From contig JAGXAN010000001.1 in NCBI GenBank assembly GCA_019075865.1, forward strand, positions 1 to 64,000: a DNA stretch of 64,000 nucleotides, in the 5' to 3' direction. The stretch is from Hyphomicrobiales bacterium. GTDB lineage: Bacteria > Pseudomonadota > Alphaproteobacteria > Rhizobiales > Beijerinckiaceae. The position numbers and the translations under genes are program-made. Below are positions 36,644 to 45,952 of the stretch, piece by piece; position 1 is the stretch's first letter, and each line of letters starts with the position of its first letter. Under the pieces are notes generated by a model that was not told the origin of the DNA, searched no databases, and was given only the letters and a program-made list of their open reading frames with translations.

Positions 36644-37906
36644 TTATTTTGCAGCGTCGATGGCCTTGACGAGCTCGGTCACAGCCGCATCCGAAGTCTT
36701 GATCTGACCATGGAAGAACTTGGTCACGACGTCGGTGTAGGCGGTGGCAACCGCCGGCGGCTGCGCGTAGTTCTGCGCCATCGAGCCGACGAATGTCCCA
36801 GCGGCATCGGCCTTTTTCACGTCGGCAATGCCTTTCTTGCCGCACAAATCGAAGGCGGTATCAGGCACGTCCATACGGGCGGGCACCGAACCCTTGATGA
36901 CGTTGAACGCGGACTGCACAGCCGGGCTCATGGTGGCATCTGCCAGAGCCAGCTGCGCGCCACGACGGTCGGCAGGCACCTGGAACATCGCGAACATGTC
37001 GGCATTATAGATCACCGAACCATCCGTGCCGGGGAACCGGTAGCACATGAAGTCTGTGCCGGCGGTCTTTTTGGCGACGCTGAATTCGCCCTTGGCCCAA
37101 TCGCCCATCACCTGCACCAGCGCATCACCCTTGATCACCATGGCGGTGGCAAGGTTCCAGTCGCGGCCAGCATAATTGGGGTCGACATAATCACGCAACT
37201 TGGCGAGATTGTCGAAAGCCTTCTTCATCGTGTCCGACTTCAGCGCTGCCGGATCGAGGTCCACAAATGCCTTCTTGTAGAAATCCGGGCCGCCAGTCGA
37301 CATCACCACCGAGTCAAACATGGTGGCTTCCTGCCAGGGTTGACCGCCGAGTGCCAACGGAATCACGCCGGCCTTCTTGGCCTTGTCGAGCATGGCAATA
37401 AACTCGTCGAAGTTCTTTGGCTCGGTCGCACCGATCTTGTCCATGACGGCCTTGTTGATCCACAGCCAGTTCACGGAGTGGATGTTGACCGGCACAGCGT
37501 CCCAATTGCCATCGGTGACGGCGAATTTCTGCAAGGCTTTTGGAATGACATCGGCCCAATGCTCTTTGGTAGCGAGTTCATTGAGGTTGTTAAGCTTGCC
37601 AGCCTTGGCGTAATCCAGCGCGTAATAGCCCAGAATCTGCGAAGCGGTCGGCGGGTTGCCTGCTGCAACCATGGCCTTCAGGGTCGTCATAGCAGCGCTG
37701 CCGCCACCGCCGGCGATCGGCACGTCTTTCCAGGTGTAACCTTCCTTGGCGAGATAATCCTTGAGGGTCGCCAGAGCCGCAGCCTCACCGCCGGAAGTCC
37801 ACCAATGCAGCATCTGCACTTCCTTGACGTCCGCCGCATGTGCGGGGATGGCAAGGCTGAATGCAGCGAGCATAGCCCCGGCCAACAATTTCGATTTCTT
37901 AAGCAT
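36644..37906 (-). CDS. CUT1 sugar ABC substrate-binding protein
   Basis: A 420-residue periplasmic binding protein. The signal peptide ([19 protein letters not shown]) is followed by the family 1 core: [16 protein letters not shown] at the start, [20 protein letters not shown] and [15 protein letters not shown]. The Trp-rich N-lobe is typical of oligosaccharide or glycoside ligands, but the ligand itself cannot be read from sequence. GGGAG precedes the start. It follows the aldehyde dehydrogenase after 51 bp containing a small GCCGGA/TCCGGC hairpin (37927-37943). Confidence 0.9.
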   Translation of the reverse strand: MLKKSKLLAGAMLAAFSLAIPAHAADVKEVQMLHWWTSGGEAAALATLKDYLAKEGYTWKDVPIAGGGGSAAMTTLKAMVAAGNPPTASQILGYYALDYAKAGKLNNLNELATKEHWADVIPKALQKFAVTDGNWDAVPVNIHSVNWLWINKAVMDKIGATEPKNFDEFIAMLDKAKKAGVIPLALGGQPWQEATMFDSVVMSTGGPDFYKKAFVDLDPAALKSDTMKKAFDNLAKLRDYVDPNYAGRDWNLATAMVIKGDALVQVMGDWAKGEFSVAKKTAGTDFMCYRFPGTDGSVIYNADMFAMFQVPADRRGAQLALADATMSPAVQSAFNVIKGSVPARMDVPDTAFDLCGKKGIADVKKADAAGTFVGSMAQNYAQPPAVATAYTDVVTKFFHGQIKTSDAAVTELVKAIDAAK

Positions 37907-37957
37907 TCATCGTCTCCCTATTTTATGCCGGATTACGTCCGGCGCGTCTCATGGAGC

Positions 37958-39487
37958 TTAGCGCTTTTGTGGCATCCACCAAGAGGTTCGCGCTTCGCTA
38001 TGAAAATGAATTGTTTTTTCTTCGGTGTAATCCTTAACGGAATGGCGGCCGAGTTCCCGTCCAAGTCCAGATTGTTTATACCCGCCAAACGGCAATTCTG
38101 AAAAGCCATCCATAAAAGTATTTATCCAAACAGTTCCTGCATGAACATGACGCGCAATTTGCAGGCAGGTATCGACATTCATGCTCCACACGGAAGCAGA
38201 CAGACCATAGATCGTGCTGTTTGCCAAGGCTATGGCTTCTTCGTGGGTTTCAAAAGTCAGCACCGACAAAACCGGGCCAAAAACCTCTTCAAGCGCGACC
38301 GCCATTTCGGGTCGCAGTTCGGTCAGGATGGTTGGTTCAAGAAACATGCCGGTCGCCATTGCCGGCGCGGTGCCGCCACAAGCGATCTTGGCACCATCTT
38401 TCACCGCTTGGGTAATATGGTTTTGCACCTGCGACTGGTGTTTTGCGGTAATCATCGCACCGACCCGGGTGTTCTCGTCCAACGGGTCGCCAACCGTTAC
38501 ATCGCGGCTTCGCGCCACCAGTTTGGCGACAAATTCGGCGGCCATGCTTTTTTGCACCAAAATCCGGCTGCCGGCGTTGCAGCATTCGCCAGCGTTGAAA
38601 AATGCGCCAAAGAGTACGGCATCAATTGCCGCGTCCCAATCGCAATCGGCGAAGATCACTTGCGGGTTTTTGCCGCCAAGTTCCATCGAGACCTTTTTCA
38701 AAGTGTCGGCTGAGGCGCGAACGGCACCCTTACCCACGATCGTCGAACCCGTGAACGATACCATGTCCACCCGCGCGTCGCTGGTCATCATCGGGCCAAT
38801 TTCGCTGCCCAGACCGGCGATGATATTAACGACGCCTGCCGGCAACCCGGCCTTTGCCAGCATTTCGCCCAAAACCAGGGTCGAAGCCGAAGTAAATTCC
38901 GATGGCTTGACCACGCAGGTGCATCCCGCCGCCAAGGCAAACGGCAGCTTTTGCGCGACGATGAGAAAAGGGAAATTCCACGGCGTGATAATGCTGACGA
39001 CGCCAACGGGCTCGCGCACCACGACGCCTAGCGCCGCCTCACCCAATGTATTGTAGCTCTCGCCATGCAGATCACGCGCCAGGGCGGCGGCATAGCGCCA
39101 AATATCGGCAGAACCTGCGATTTCAACACGCGCCTGCGCAATCGGCTTGCCTGCCTCCAGACAGTCCAGCAGGGCGATTTCCTCGGCATTGGCCTCGATC
39201 ATGTCGGCAACTTTCAGCAAGACGGCGGCCCGATCCGCTCCCTTGATCCGTGACCAGACCCCTGAGTCAAATGCCGCGCGCGCCGCCGCAATCGCCATTT
39301 CTGTTTCGGCGATGCCAGCCTGCTGACACCGCGTGACCAGCACGCCATGTGCCGGGCTGATCCGCTCCAAAACCCGGCCATCGGCGCTGTTCACGAGCTT
39401 GCCGTCGATGAAAAGCGCATGATCGCGGCGGATGGCGGCCAGCGCTGCATCAAGTAATTTTGTGTCAAACCGGATGGGGGCGTTCAT
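37958..39487 (-). CDS. NAD(P)-dependent aldehyde dehydrogenase
   Basis: A 509-residue ALDH. Conserved blocks include TPWNFPFLIVAQKLPFALAAG, which is broken here by TPWN as the catalytic Asn site, SFTGSTIVGKGA, MELGGKNPQVIF with the general-base Glu, and FNAGECCNAGSRI with the nucleophilic Cys. The C-terminus has GTVWINTFMDGFSELPFGGYK. It probably oxidises an aldehyde made by one of the GMC or SDR enzymes in the same array. The ATG at 39487 (MNAPIRFDTK) is chosen; an upstream extension is not family-like. It follows the crotonase gene after 10 bp. Confidence 0.9.
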   Translation of the reverse strand: MNAPIRFDTKLLDAALAAIRRDHALFIDGKLVNSADGRVLERISPAHGVLVTRCQQAGIAETEMAIAAARAAFDSGVWSRIKGADRAAVLLKVADMIEANAEEIALLDCLEAGKPIAQARVEIAGSADIWRYAAALARDLHGESYNTLGEAALGVVVREPVGVVSIITPWNFPFLIVAQKLPFALAAGCTCVVKPSEFTSASTLVLGEMLAKAGLPAGVVNIIAGLGSEIGPMMTSDARVDMVSFTGSTIVGKGAVRASADTLKKVSMELGGKNPQVIFADCDWDAAIDAVLFGAFFNAGECCNAGSRILVQKSMAAEFVAKLVARSRDVTVGDPLDENTRVGAMITAKHQSQVQNHITQAVKDGAKIACGGTAPAMATGMFLEPTILTELRPEMAVALEEVFGPVLSVLTFETHEEAIALANSTIYGLSASVWSMNVDTCLQIARHVHAGTVWINTFMDGFSELPFGGYKQSGLGRELGRHSVKDYTEEKTIHFHSEARTSWWMPQKR

Positions 39488-39497
39488 TGTCTTGCTT

Positions 39498-40289
39498 TCA
39501 AGAGTTGGAAAATTCAGGGGGACGCTTGCCTTTGAACGCGGCAACGCCCTCGGCCAAGTCCTGGGTGTAAGCGGTCATCGCCCCAGCAATGGCTTCAAAG
39601 GCGAGGCTCTGTTCCTCGCCTTCGGCTGCGTTGATCAATTGTTTGGCCACTTGCGCCGCAATCGGCCCGCGTGAGGCGATCTTTTCCGCAAGTTTCAGCG
39701 CAATGAGGCTACCGCCATCGGTGTCGGTCAGATAATCCACGATTCCGAGCCGATAGGCTTCGCTGGCGGTCAGCATGTCGCCAGTCAGGGCCATATGCTT
39801 GACGGCACGCGAACCAAACCGCCGCACGAGGCGTTGGGAGCCAGACCAGCCCGGCACCATGCCAAGCCCCGCTTCCGGCAGCCCCAGCTTCACATGGTTC
39901 TCGCAGACAATGAAGTCTGCCGTCGCCGCCAGTTCAAGGCCACCACCAAAGGCATGGCCGCCAACAACCGCAATCATCGGCACCCGCAACCGGGCCAGTG
40001 CATCAAAGGCGCGATGCCCGGCCCGAGTCCACGAGCGCCACATTTCGATGGGCGCGAGGCCGCCCCACGCGGCGATGTCGCCGCCTGCGCAAAACGCCTT
40101 GCCTTCGCCGCATAACAGCGCGACACGGATGTCGGCTTGCGCCTCGATGTCGAGGGCGGCCTGCTGCAACGCCAGGATCATCGGCATGTCCAGCGCGTTG
40201 AGCTTTTCCGCGCGCGCCAGTGTAATCGTCGCAATGGCACCGCTAAAGCTGAGTTTGACGCGCGAATCGGATTGTAGCGCCTTAGACAT
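39498..40289 (-). CDS. enoyl-CoA hydratase/isomerase (crotonase)
   Basis: A 263-residue crotonase. The oxyanion-hole segment GKAFCAGGDIAAWG and both catalytic glutamates are present, in AFGGGLELA (Glu144 equivalent of rat hydratase) and LGLPEAGLGMVPG (Glu164 equivalent). Hydratase chemistry is therefore possible; hydratase-lyases of the feruloyl-CoA type share the fold, so the exact reaction is open. The start at 40289 overlaps the CoA-transferase end by 8 bp, indicating coupled translation. Confidence 0.9.
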   Translation of the reverse strand: MSKALQSDSRVKLSFSGAIATITLARAEKLNALDMPMILALQQAALDIEAQADIRVALLCGEGKAFCAGGDIAAWGGLAPIEMWRSWTRAGHRAFDALARLRVPMIAVVGGHAFGGGLELAATADFIVCENHVKLGLPEAGLGMVPGWSGSQRLVRRFGSRAVKHMALTGDMLTASEAYRLGIVDYLTDTDGGSLIALKLAEKIASRGPIAAQVAKQLINAAEGEEQSLAFEAIAGAMTAYTQDLAEGVAAFKGKRPPEFSNS

Positions 40290-41877
40290 GGGACGGGCTC
40301 CGCAGGGTGAGGCCGATGGGGCCCGGCTGAAACAGCCGCGCATCCATAGCCTTGAGGTTGGGGTCAACCTGCAGCTGGAAGGCCGCTTGCGCCAAAATAT
40401 CGCGCTCAAGTTCAACCCCTGGCGCAATCTCGGTGACGGTTACGCCTTGCTTGCGCAAAACCAGCACGCAGCGCTCGGTGACGTAGGTGATTTCCTGGCC
40501 CTGAGCCAAGGCGCGGCGACCGGAGAAAGTGACATGTTCGACCTTATCGACCAGCTTTTTGACTTTGCCTTCCTTGAGGATCACCAATTTGCCGTCAATG
40601 ACGTCAAGCTTGGCACCAGCCGTGAAAAATCCGGAGAAAATCACCCGCTTGGCCCTTGCGGTAATGTCGACAAAGCCGCCGCAACCGGCGGTTACATGCG
40701 GGCAATGCGCGAGTTTTGAGACATTGACGCAGCCATCCCGGTCGATTTCCAGAAACGACAAGAGGGAAGCATCAAAGCCGCCACCCTGAAAATAGGTGAA
40801 TTGCGACGGCGACGGCACGATTGCCTCCGCATTCGAGGCGCAGCCGAACTGGAAATCAAGCAGCGGGACCCCGCCGACCGCGCCCTGCTCGATCACCCAG
40901 GTCACCTCACCATGGTGGCCTTCCTCCAGCAAAATGCGCGGCACATTAGCCGAAATGCCAAAGCCGATATTCACGGCATCGCCCCGGCGCATTTCCTGCG
41001 CGACGCGGCGGGCAATCACCTTCTGGATATTGAAATCGGGCGTCTCGAAACTGTCCAGAGGCCGGAAAATCTCGCCCGAAATCGCGGGGTCATAGACGGT
41101 GTTGGTGGTTTGCTTCTGGTCAGGTGCCACCACGATCACATCAACCAGAACGCCGGGCACGATGACATCATGCGGCTTCAACGTGCCAAATTGCGCCACA
41201 CGCTTAACCTGCGCAATCACCAACCCGCCGTGGTTGCGAACCGCCAGCGCCTGGTCGAGCGGCCCCAAAATCCCGCCTTCATGCTCGAAGGTGAGATTGC
41301 CCCGCTCATCCGCCGTCGTCGCGCGGATGAGCGCGACATTAGGCACGATGGTTTTGAAATAGAGCCAGTCCTCGCCGTCGAATGTCTCGTGACGCACGAT
41401 CGGCTCCGCCGCCGCCCGCTCATTCATCGCGCAGCCTTGCTGAACAGGGTCAACGAATGTATCGAGGCCGACCTTGGTGAGCACACCCGGGCGCTTGGCC
41501 GCAGCATCGCGGTGCATATCGAACAATATCCCCGATGGCACATTATAGGCCGGGATCTGGTTGCCCGTCACCATTTGCCAGATGAGCGGCGCGGGCGCGC
41601 TGGAGGGGCCGGACGGATAGGAGCCAGCAAGAATTTTTTTCAAAAGGCCATCTTTGGCTATGTGGTCGATGCCTTTCACCCCCCACATATCGCCGGCAGC
41701 GATCGGGTGAAGGGTCGTGAGGTTCTTCGGATGCTGCTCGCGGTCATATCTCGCGCCAATTGCCGCCAGCACCGCATCCGGGCAACCCAGTGCCGAGGAC
41801 GATGAAACCGTGACAATCGCCTCGTCCGGCACGAGTGCAGCGGCCTGTTCGGCGGTGAGGATTCGGGCAAACGCCAT
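40282..41877 (-). CDS. acyl-CoA:acetate/3-ketoacid CoA-transferase (fused subunits)
   Basis: A 531-residue single-chain family I CoA-transferase like YdiF, with the alpha part in the N-terminal half and the beta part in the C-terminal half. The catalytic glutamate lies in VIEQGAVGGVP. It probably moves CoA onto an organic acid made in the pathway, giving a substrate for the adjacent crotonase. It starts 3 bp after lacI, so it is the first structural gene of the array. Confidence 0.9.
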   Translation of the reverse strand: MAFARILTAEQAAALVPDEAIVTVSSSSALGCPDAVLAAIGARYDREQHPKNLTTLHPIAAGDMWGVKGIDHIAKDGLLKKILAGSYPSGPSSAPAPLIWQMVTGNQIPAYNVPSGILFDMHRDAAAKRPGVLTKVGLDTFVDPVQQGCAMNERAAAEPIVRHETFDGEDWLYFKTIVPNVALIRATTADERGNLTFEHEGGILGPLDQALAVRNHGGLVIAQVKRVAQFGTLKPHDVIVPGVLVDVIVVAPDQKQTTNTVYDPAISGEIFRPLDSFETPDFNIQKVIARRVAQEMRRGDAVNIGFGISANVPRILLEEGHHGEVTWVIEQGAVGGVPLLDFQFGCASNAEAIVPSPSQFTYFQGGGFDASLLSFLEIDRDGCVNVSKLAHCPHVTAGCGGFVDITARAKRVIFSGFFTAGAKLDVIDGKLVILKEGKVKKLVDKVEHVTFSGRRALAQGQEITYVTERCVLVLRKQGVTVTEIAPGVELERDILAQAAFQLQVDPNLKAMDARLFQPGPIGLTLRSPSHV

Positions 41878-41880
41878 GAA

Positions 41881-42957
41881 CTAAGGTCCTTTTTGGATAG
41901 GCATGAGGCAAGCGGTTTGGATGGACGCGGTCTGGCCTTGCGCACCGCACGAGCCGCGCACCACCAGCCGCGCATCACCGACGTAATTTTCAATGGCGCT
42001 GGCCCCGTTGCGGATCTGGTTCAGCAGCAGCCGCGCGGCATTTTCGCCCAGCACTTCCGCATTCACGGCTATTGTGGTCAGCGGCGGCGAAACCAGTGCC
42101 GCTTCTGCAATATCGTCGAAGCCGACAATGCCTATGTCGCGGCCCGGCACAAGCCCGTGATGGTTGAGCGCAATCATCGCCCCCATGGCGACCACATCAT
42201 TGAAGCAGAGCGCGGCGTCCGGGCGCGTTGGCAGCGACAATGCGGCATTCATCGCGTCAATGCCGCCAAGCCGGGTGGGCATGCTCTCAATCACCAAAGC
42301 CGGATCAAAGGCAATGCCCTGCGCCTCCAGCGCGGCGCGGTAACCGGCGAGGCGCTCTGCGCGAATGATGGTTGCCGATCGCCCGCCCAGAAAAGCAATT
42401 TTTCGATTGCCAAGGCCCAGCAGGTGCCGCGTTGCGGCTTGCGCCCCCTCCCGGTTTTGCGAAACGGCGCTGGCAAGGCGCGATCCGGCAATGCGCCGCA
42501 CCGCCAGCACGAGCGGAAAATCCTGCGCCAATTCGGCAAGTTCATCCGGGTCGGTGTCGAGCGCCGGACTAACGATCAGACCGACCGCGCCATGCTCGCG
42601 CATCGAGCGGATCAATTCGACCTGGCGCACGACGCTTTCGGCCGTATTAGCCATGAACGGCATGTAGTTGGAAATCTGCAGCGCGCGATCAATGCCCACG
42701 GCAAGTTCGGCGAAAAACGGATTGGTCAGATCATTGATGATCATGCCAACGACGCTGGAGCGCGATTGCCGCAAATTGGCTGCACCGCGATTATAGACAT
42801 AACCCAGGTCGCGCATGGCCTGCTGCACGCGTGCCCGTGCCGAAGCGCCAACCCCCGTTTTGCCGCGCAGCACCAGCGAGACGGCCGCCCGCGACACGCC
42901 GGCCGCCTCGGCGATATCCACGATGGTGACGTTTCGCTTTTCCTTGACCTGCAGCAC
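41881..42957 (-). CDS. LacI-family transcriptional repressor
   Basis: A 358-residue LacI/GalR protein. The N-terminal helix-turn-helix and hinge (VTIVDIAEAAGVSRAAVSLV, then LRGKTGVG) bind DNA. The C-terminal periplasmic-binding-like domain carries GIVGFDDIAEAALVSPPLTT. The start is a GTG at 42957; no ATG suits. It is the first gene of the minus-strand array. The operator at 42986-43000 overlaps its own promoter, which predicts autorepression released by an unknown ligand, presumably a pathway intermediate or the imported compound. Confidence 0.9.
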   Translation of the reverse strand: MLQVKEKRNVTIVDIAEAAGVSRAAVSLVLRGKTGVGASARARVQQAMRDLGYVYNRGAANLRQSRSSVVGMIINDLTNPFFAELAVGIDRALQISNYMPFMANTAESVVRQVELIRSMREHGAVGLIVSPALDTDPDELAELAQDFPLVLAVRRIAGSRLASAVSQNREGAQAATRHLLGLGNRKIAFLGGRSATIIRAERLAGYRAALEAQGIAFDPALVIESMPTRLGGIDAMNAALSLPTRPDAALCFNDVVAMGAMIALNHHGLVPGRDIGIVGFDDIAEAALVSPPLTTIAVNAEVLGENAARLLLNQIRNGASAIENYVGDARLVVRGSCGAQGQTASIQTACLMPIQKGP

Positions 42958-42985
42958 GATCGGCCAGCTTTCTGCATCGAATAAC

Positions 42986-43000
42986 TAGAACGATCTAGTA
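42986..43000. promoter_or_regulatory. LacI-type operator O1
   Basis: TAGAACGATCTAGTA; its core CTAGAACGATCTAG (42985-42998) is an imperfect palindrome with the central CG typical of LacI-family sites, with one mismatched pair. It covers the -10 box of the lacI promoter, 29 bp upstream of the GTG start. Confidence 0.7.
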
Positions 43001-43225
43001 AATTTAATTGCGCCGAACGTCAAGCAGAAAATTCTGCGGGTCGTGACTCCGCTGCGCTTAATTTGCGAAGCTGCGCAGCGTGATTGGCCAAAATCGATAC
43101 TAAATATTCAAATTTCCGGATTTAAGTGCGCGCCATGGCCGCATTACAGCCAAGAACCTGCACTCCCTGTATCCGCATCCGGAAGCAGTTTTGATGCGCA
43201 TCATAAAATGACTTGCCATGTTTAA

Positions 43226-43240
43226 TAGAACGATCTAGTA
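43226..43240. promoter_or_regulatory. LacI-type operator O2
   Basis: An identical 15-bp copy of O1 in the same orientation, 240 bp away, 47 bp upstream of the DUF993 start codon and within its likely core promoter. An exact 15-base match between the two sites in one divergent region strongly suggests that one repressor controls both directions, perhaps by looping. Confidence 0.7.
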
Positions 43241-43287
43241 ATACAAAAATTTCCCTCAGGCTTATCGCCAACCCCGACGAGGCTCGC

Positions 43288-44448
43288 ATGGTGCAGGTTC
43301 AGCTTCCCGTTTCCGATGGTTCCTTGCAGTCTTTCCGCGTGCATCGCGCTTCGCCTTATGATTTGCAGGCGCATGGCGCGTTCCCGCGCGTGGTTTATGC
43401 GGCAGCCCACGTGGTTGCCAATCCGCTCAACCCTGATCCATGGGGACGTCCGCAAGTGGACTGGGAGGCGACCTTGGCTTTTCGCCACCACCTGTGGGGC
43501 CTCAATTTCAAGATCGCGGAGGCTATGGACACATCGCAGCGCGGCATGGGCTTTGACTGGGCCAATGCGCGCGAATTGATCCAGCGTGTGCTGGCCGATG
43601 CCCGCACCGTCAAAGGCGCGGACCTAGCGTCGGGCGCTGGCACCGATCAACTGGATTTACATGAGGTTCCATCGCTCGATGACGTCATTCGCGCCTATGA
43701 AACGCAGGTGGAATTCATTGAAGGGCAGGGCGGGCGCATCATCATGATGGCGAGCCGCGCCCTGGCCAAAGCGGCAGGCTCAGCGGATGATTATTTCAAG
43801 GTCTATGACCGGGTATTGTCCGGCTGCCGCAACAAAGTGATTTTGCATTGGCTCGGGGACATGTTTGATCCCGCCTTGAAGGGATACTGGGGCTCCCGTG
43901 AAGTCGGCCCGGCCATGGATTGCTGCCTCGCCATTATCAACGCCCATGCTTCCAGGATTGACGGCATCAAAATATCTCTCCTCGACGCGCGCTATGAAAT
44001 CGAGCTTCGCCGCCGTCTGCCTGCGGGCGTGCGCATGTACACGGGTGATGATTTCAACTATGCCGAATTGATCGCAGGCGACGAAATGGGTCATTCGCAC
44101 GGATTGCTGGGCATATTTGATGCCATTGCGCCGGCCGCCGCCGCGGCCCTGATCGCGCTTGGCAAAGGGGACCTCGCCACCTACAACGCGATTCTTGCGC
44201 CTACCGTGCCTTTGTCGCGCAAGATTTTTGAAGCGCCGACGCAATATTACAAGGCGGGCATTGTGTTTCTGGCCTGGCTCAACGGATTCCAGTCGCATTT
44301 TACCATGGTTGGCGGCATGCAATCGGCACGCTCGATTGTCCATTACGCCGAAATCTTTCGGCTTGCCCATGAAGCGGGGCTATTGCGCGATCCCGAGCTT
44401 GCCGCCCGACGCATGACGCAGCTTTGCGCCGTCAGCGGTGCCGCGTGA
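43288..44448 (+). CDS. DUF993 protein, DapA-superfamily aldolase/dehydratase-like
   Basis: A 386-residue protein of the DUF993 family, which databases link to the dihydrodipicolinate synthase (class I aldolase) superfamily. A candidate Schiff-base lysine is Lys228 in DGIKISLLD. HWLGDMFDPALKGYWG and TGDDFNYAELIAGD are further conserved-looking blocks. No reaction is established for this family as far as I know. Given a downstream alpha-ketoglutarate-semialdehyde dehydrogenase and glycerate kinase, a retro-aldol or dehydration/decarboxylation step on a keto-acid is plausible but inferred. The ATG at 43288 follows GAGG by five bases; a longer frame would include the operator. Confidence 0.78.
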   Translation: MVQVQLPVSDGSLQSFRVHRASPYDLQAHGAFPRVVYAAAHVVANPLNPDPWGRPQVDWEATLAFRHHLWGLNFKIAEAMDTSQRGMGFDWANARELIQRVLADARTVKGADLASGAGTDQLDLHEVPSLDDVIRAYETQVEFIEGQGGRIIMMASRALAKAAGSADDYFKVYDRVLSGCRNKVILHWLGDMFDPALKGYWGSREVGPAMDCCLAIINAHASRIDGIKISLLDARYEIELRRRLPAGVRMYTGDDFNYAELIAGDEMGHSHGLLGIFDAIAPAAAAALIALGKGDLATYNAILAPTVPLSRKIFEAPTQYYKAGIVFLAWLNGFQSHFTMVGGMQSARSIVHYAEIFRLAHEAGLLRDPELAARRMTQLCAVSGAA

Positions 44449-44478
44449 CAAACCCCGCAAGGCCAGTCATTATTCAGT

Positions 44479-45747
44479 ATGTCTGACACGCCCAGCCCCC
44501 TTCACGACCTGTTTCATGCCGCGCTTGACGCTGCCATGCCGGACGGTAAATTCTTGGCCCTGTTGCCGGAACAGCCCAAGGGGCGCACCCTGGTTCTGGG
44601 TGCCGGCAAAGCTTCCGCCCGCATGGCCCGTGCCTTTGAAGCCGAATGGCAGCAGAAATATCCGCACGCGCCCCTGCAAGGTCTTGTGGTGACCCGTTAT
44701 GGCCATGCATGCCCCACAAAGTTCATCGAGATCGTGGAAGCCGCGCATCCCGTGCCCGACGACAAGGGGTTTGCCACAGCGCAGCGTATTCTGGACATGG
44801 CCGCTTCCGCCGGACCGGATGATCTGGTGATTTTTCTGATTTCGGGTGGTGCCTCATCCCTGCTCAGCCTGCCAGCGGCGGGGGTGAGTTTTGCGCAAAA
44901 GCAGCAGGTCAACAAAGCCCTGTTGCAATCGGGCGCGCCCATTGGTGCCATGAACAAAGTGCGCAAATCGCTATCGGCCATCAAGGGCGGAAAACTGGCC
45001 GCCGCCGCCAGCGCCGCACAATTGGTGACATTTCTGATTTCGGATGTGCCCGGTGACGACCCCGCTGCCATAGGCTCGGGCCCAACCATTGCGGAGGACA
45101 TCCACGCGGACGAAATTTTTGATATTCTCGCGCGCTATGCCATTGAAGTGCCGGATGCGGTGGCGCAGGCCATCCGTGCCCATGTTTGCCCGCCGCCCGC
45201 GCCGCGCGCCAGGGTGCACATGCTGGCAACCCCGCAAAAAGCGCTGGAAGCGGCGGCGTCCCGCGCCCGCGCCATCGGCCTCCATCCGGTGATCTTGAGT
45301 GATCGTATCGAGGGCGAGGCGCGCGAAGTTGCCAAAGCTTTCGCCGGAATGGCCCTCAGCCAGCGGCAATTTCCCACGCTGTCCGCGCAGCCGATGGTTC
45401 TGCTTTCGGGTGGCGAAACCACGGTCACAGTGCGTGGCAAGGGCCGCGGCGGCCGCAATGCCGAGTTTCTGTTGGCATTTCTGGAAGCAATTGGCCAAAC
45501 TGCAGGTATTTCTGCCATTGCCTGCGATACCGACGGCATAGATGGTGTGGAAGACAATGCCGGCGCCTTTTTTGACGCCGGAATTTTCCGCAATCCAAAA
45601 TTCCAGACCCTGAAAATCGCTGATTTTCTGGCCAATAATGATGCCTACAATTATTTCGGCGCTTTGCAATGCCTGGTTAATACCGGGCCGACGCTGACCA
45701 ATGTCAACGATTTTCGGGCCATTATCATCACCGGCGACAAAGCCTGA
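44479..45747 (+). CDS. glycerate 2-kinase (GckA/MOFRL family)
   Basis: A 422-residue protein with the DUF4147 domain (about 1-230; [24 protein letters not shown]) and the MOFRL domain (about 290-410; [20 protein letters not shown] and [16 protein letters not shown]). It phosphorylates D-glycerate to 2-phosphoglycerate, the entry point to lower glycolysis; older annotations call the family hydroxypyruvate reductase. It is 30 bp downstream of the DUF993 gene on the same strand. The hairpin after its stop may separate it from the next gene. Confidence 0.88.
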   Translation: MSDTPSPLHDLFHAALDAAMPDGKFLALLPEQPKGRTLVLGAGKASARMARAFEAEWQQKYPHAPLQGLVVTRYGHACPTKFIEIVEAAHPVPDDKGFATAQRILDMAASAGPDDLVIFLISGGASSLLSLPAAGVSFAQKQQVNKALLQSGAPIGAMNKVRKSLSAIKGGKLAAAASAAQLVTFLISDVPGDDPAAIGSGPTIAEDIHADEIFDILARYAIEVPDAVAQAIRAHVCPPPAPRARVHMLATPQKALEAAASRARAIGLHPVILSDRIEGEAREVAKAFAGMALSQRQFPTLSAQPMVLLSGGETTVTVRGKGRGGRNAEFLLAFLEAIGQTAGISAIACDTDGIDGVEDNAGAFFDAGIFRNPKFQTLKIADFLANNDAYNYFGALQCLVNTGPTLTNVNDFRAIIITGDKA

Positions 45748-45749
45748 AC

Positions 45750-45785
45750 CGCTTCGCAGCTTGCAGGGTGGCATTTTGCGAAGCG
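45750..45785 (+). terminator. hairpin after glycerate kinase gene
   Basis: Perfect 9-bp arms CGCTTCGCA (45750-45758) and TGCGAAGCG (45777-45785) with an 18-base loop, starting two bases after the stop codon. No T tract follows, so termination is uncertain; it may be a processing or stability element. Confidence 0.45.
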
Positions 45786-45952
45786 CGCCCCGGATTTGCG
45801 GCAAATTAGTGGCTGCTTGGCCTGTTCAATTCCGGCCCGGTGACCTAAGGTGGCTCTGGCCAGACAAATGCGTCTGCGCGGTTGAACCCGTGCTGACGCG
45901 CCTGTTCTCGCCCCGCCAAAGGCATTTGCCCAACATCTTCATCGAGGCTTTC

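Larger units (their letters stand above)
42958..43287. promoter_or_regulatory. divergent lacI/DUF993 control region
   Basis: This 330-bp gene-free region carries two identical operator-like sites, listed separately, and promoter elements on both strands. On the minus strand TTGACG (43023-43018) and TACTAG (43000-42995) are 17 bp apart. On the plus strand TTGCCA (43214-43219) is followed by weak -10 candidates within or just after the second operator. The centre has no further recognisable feature. Confidence 0.6.
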
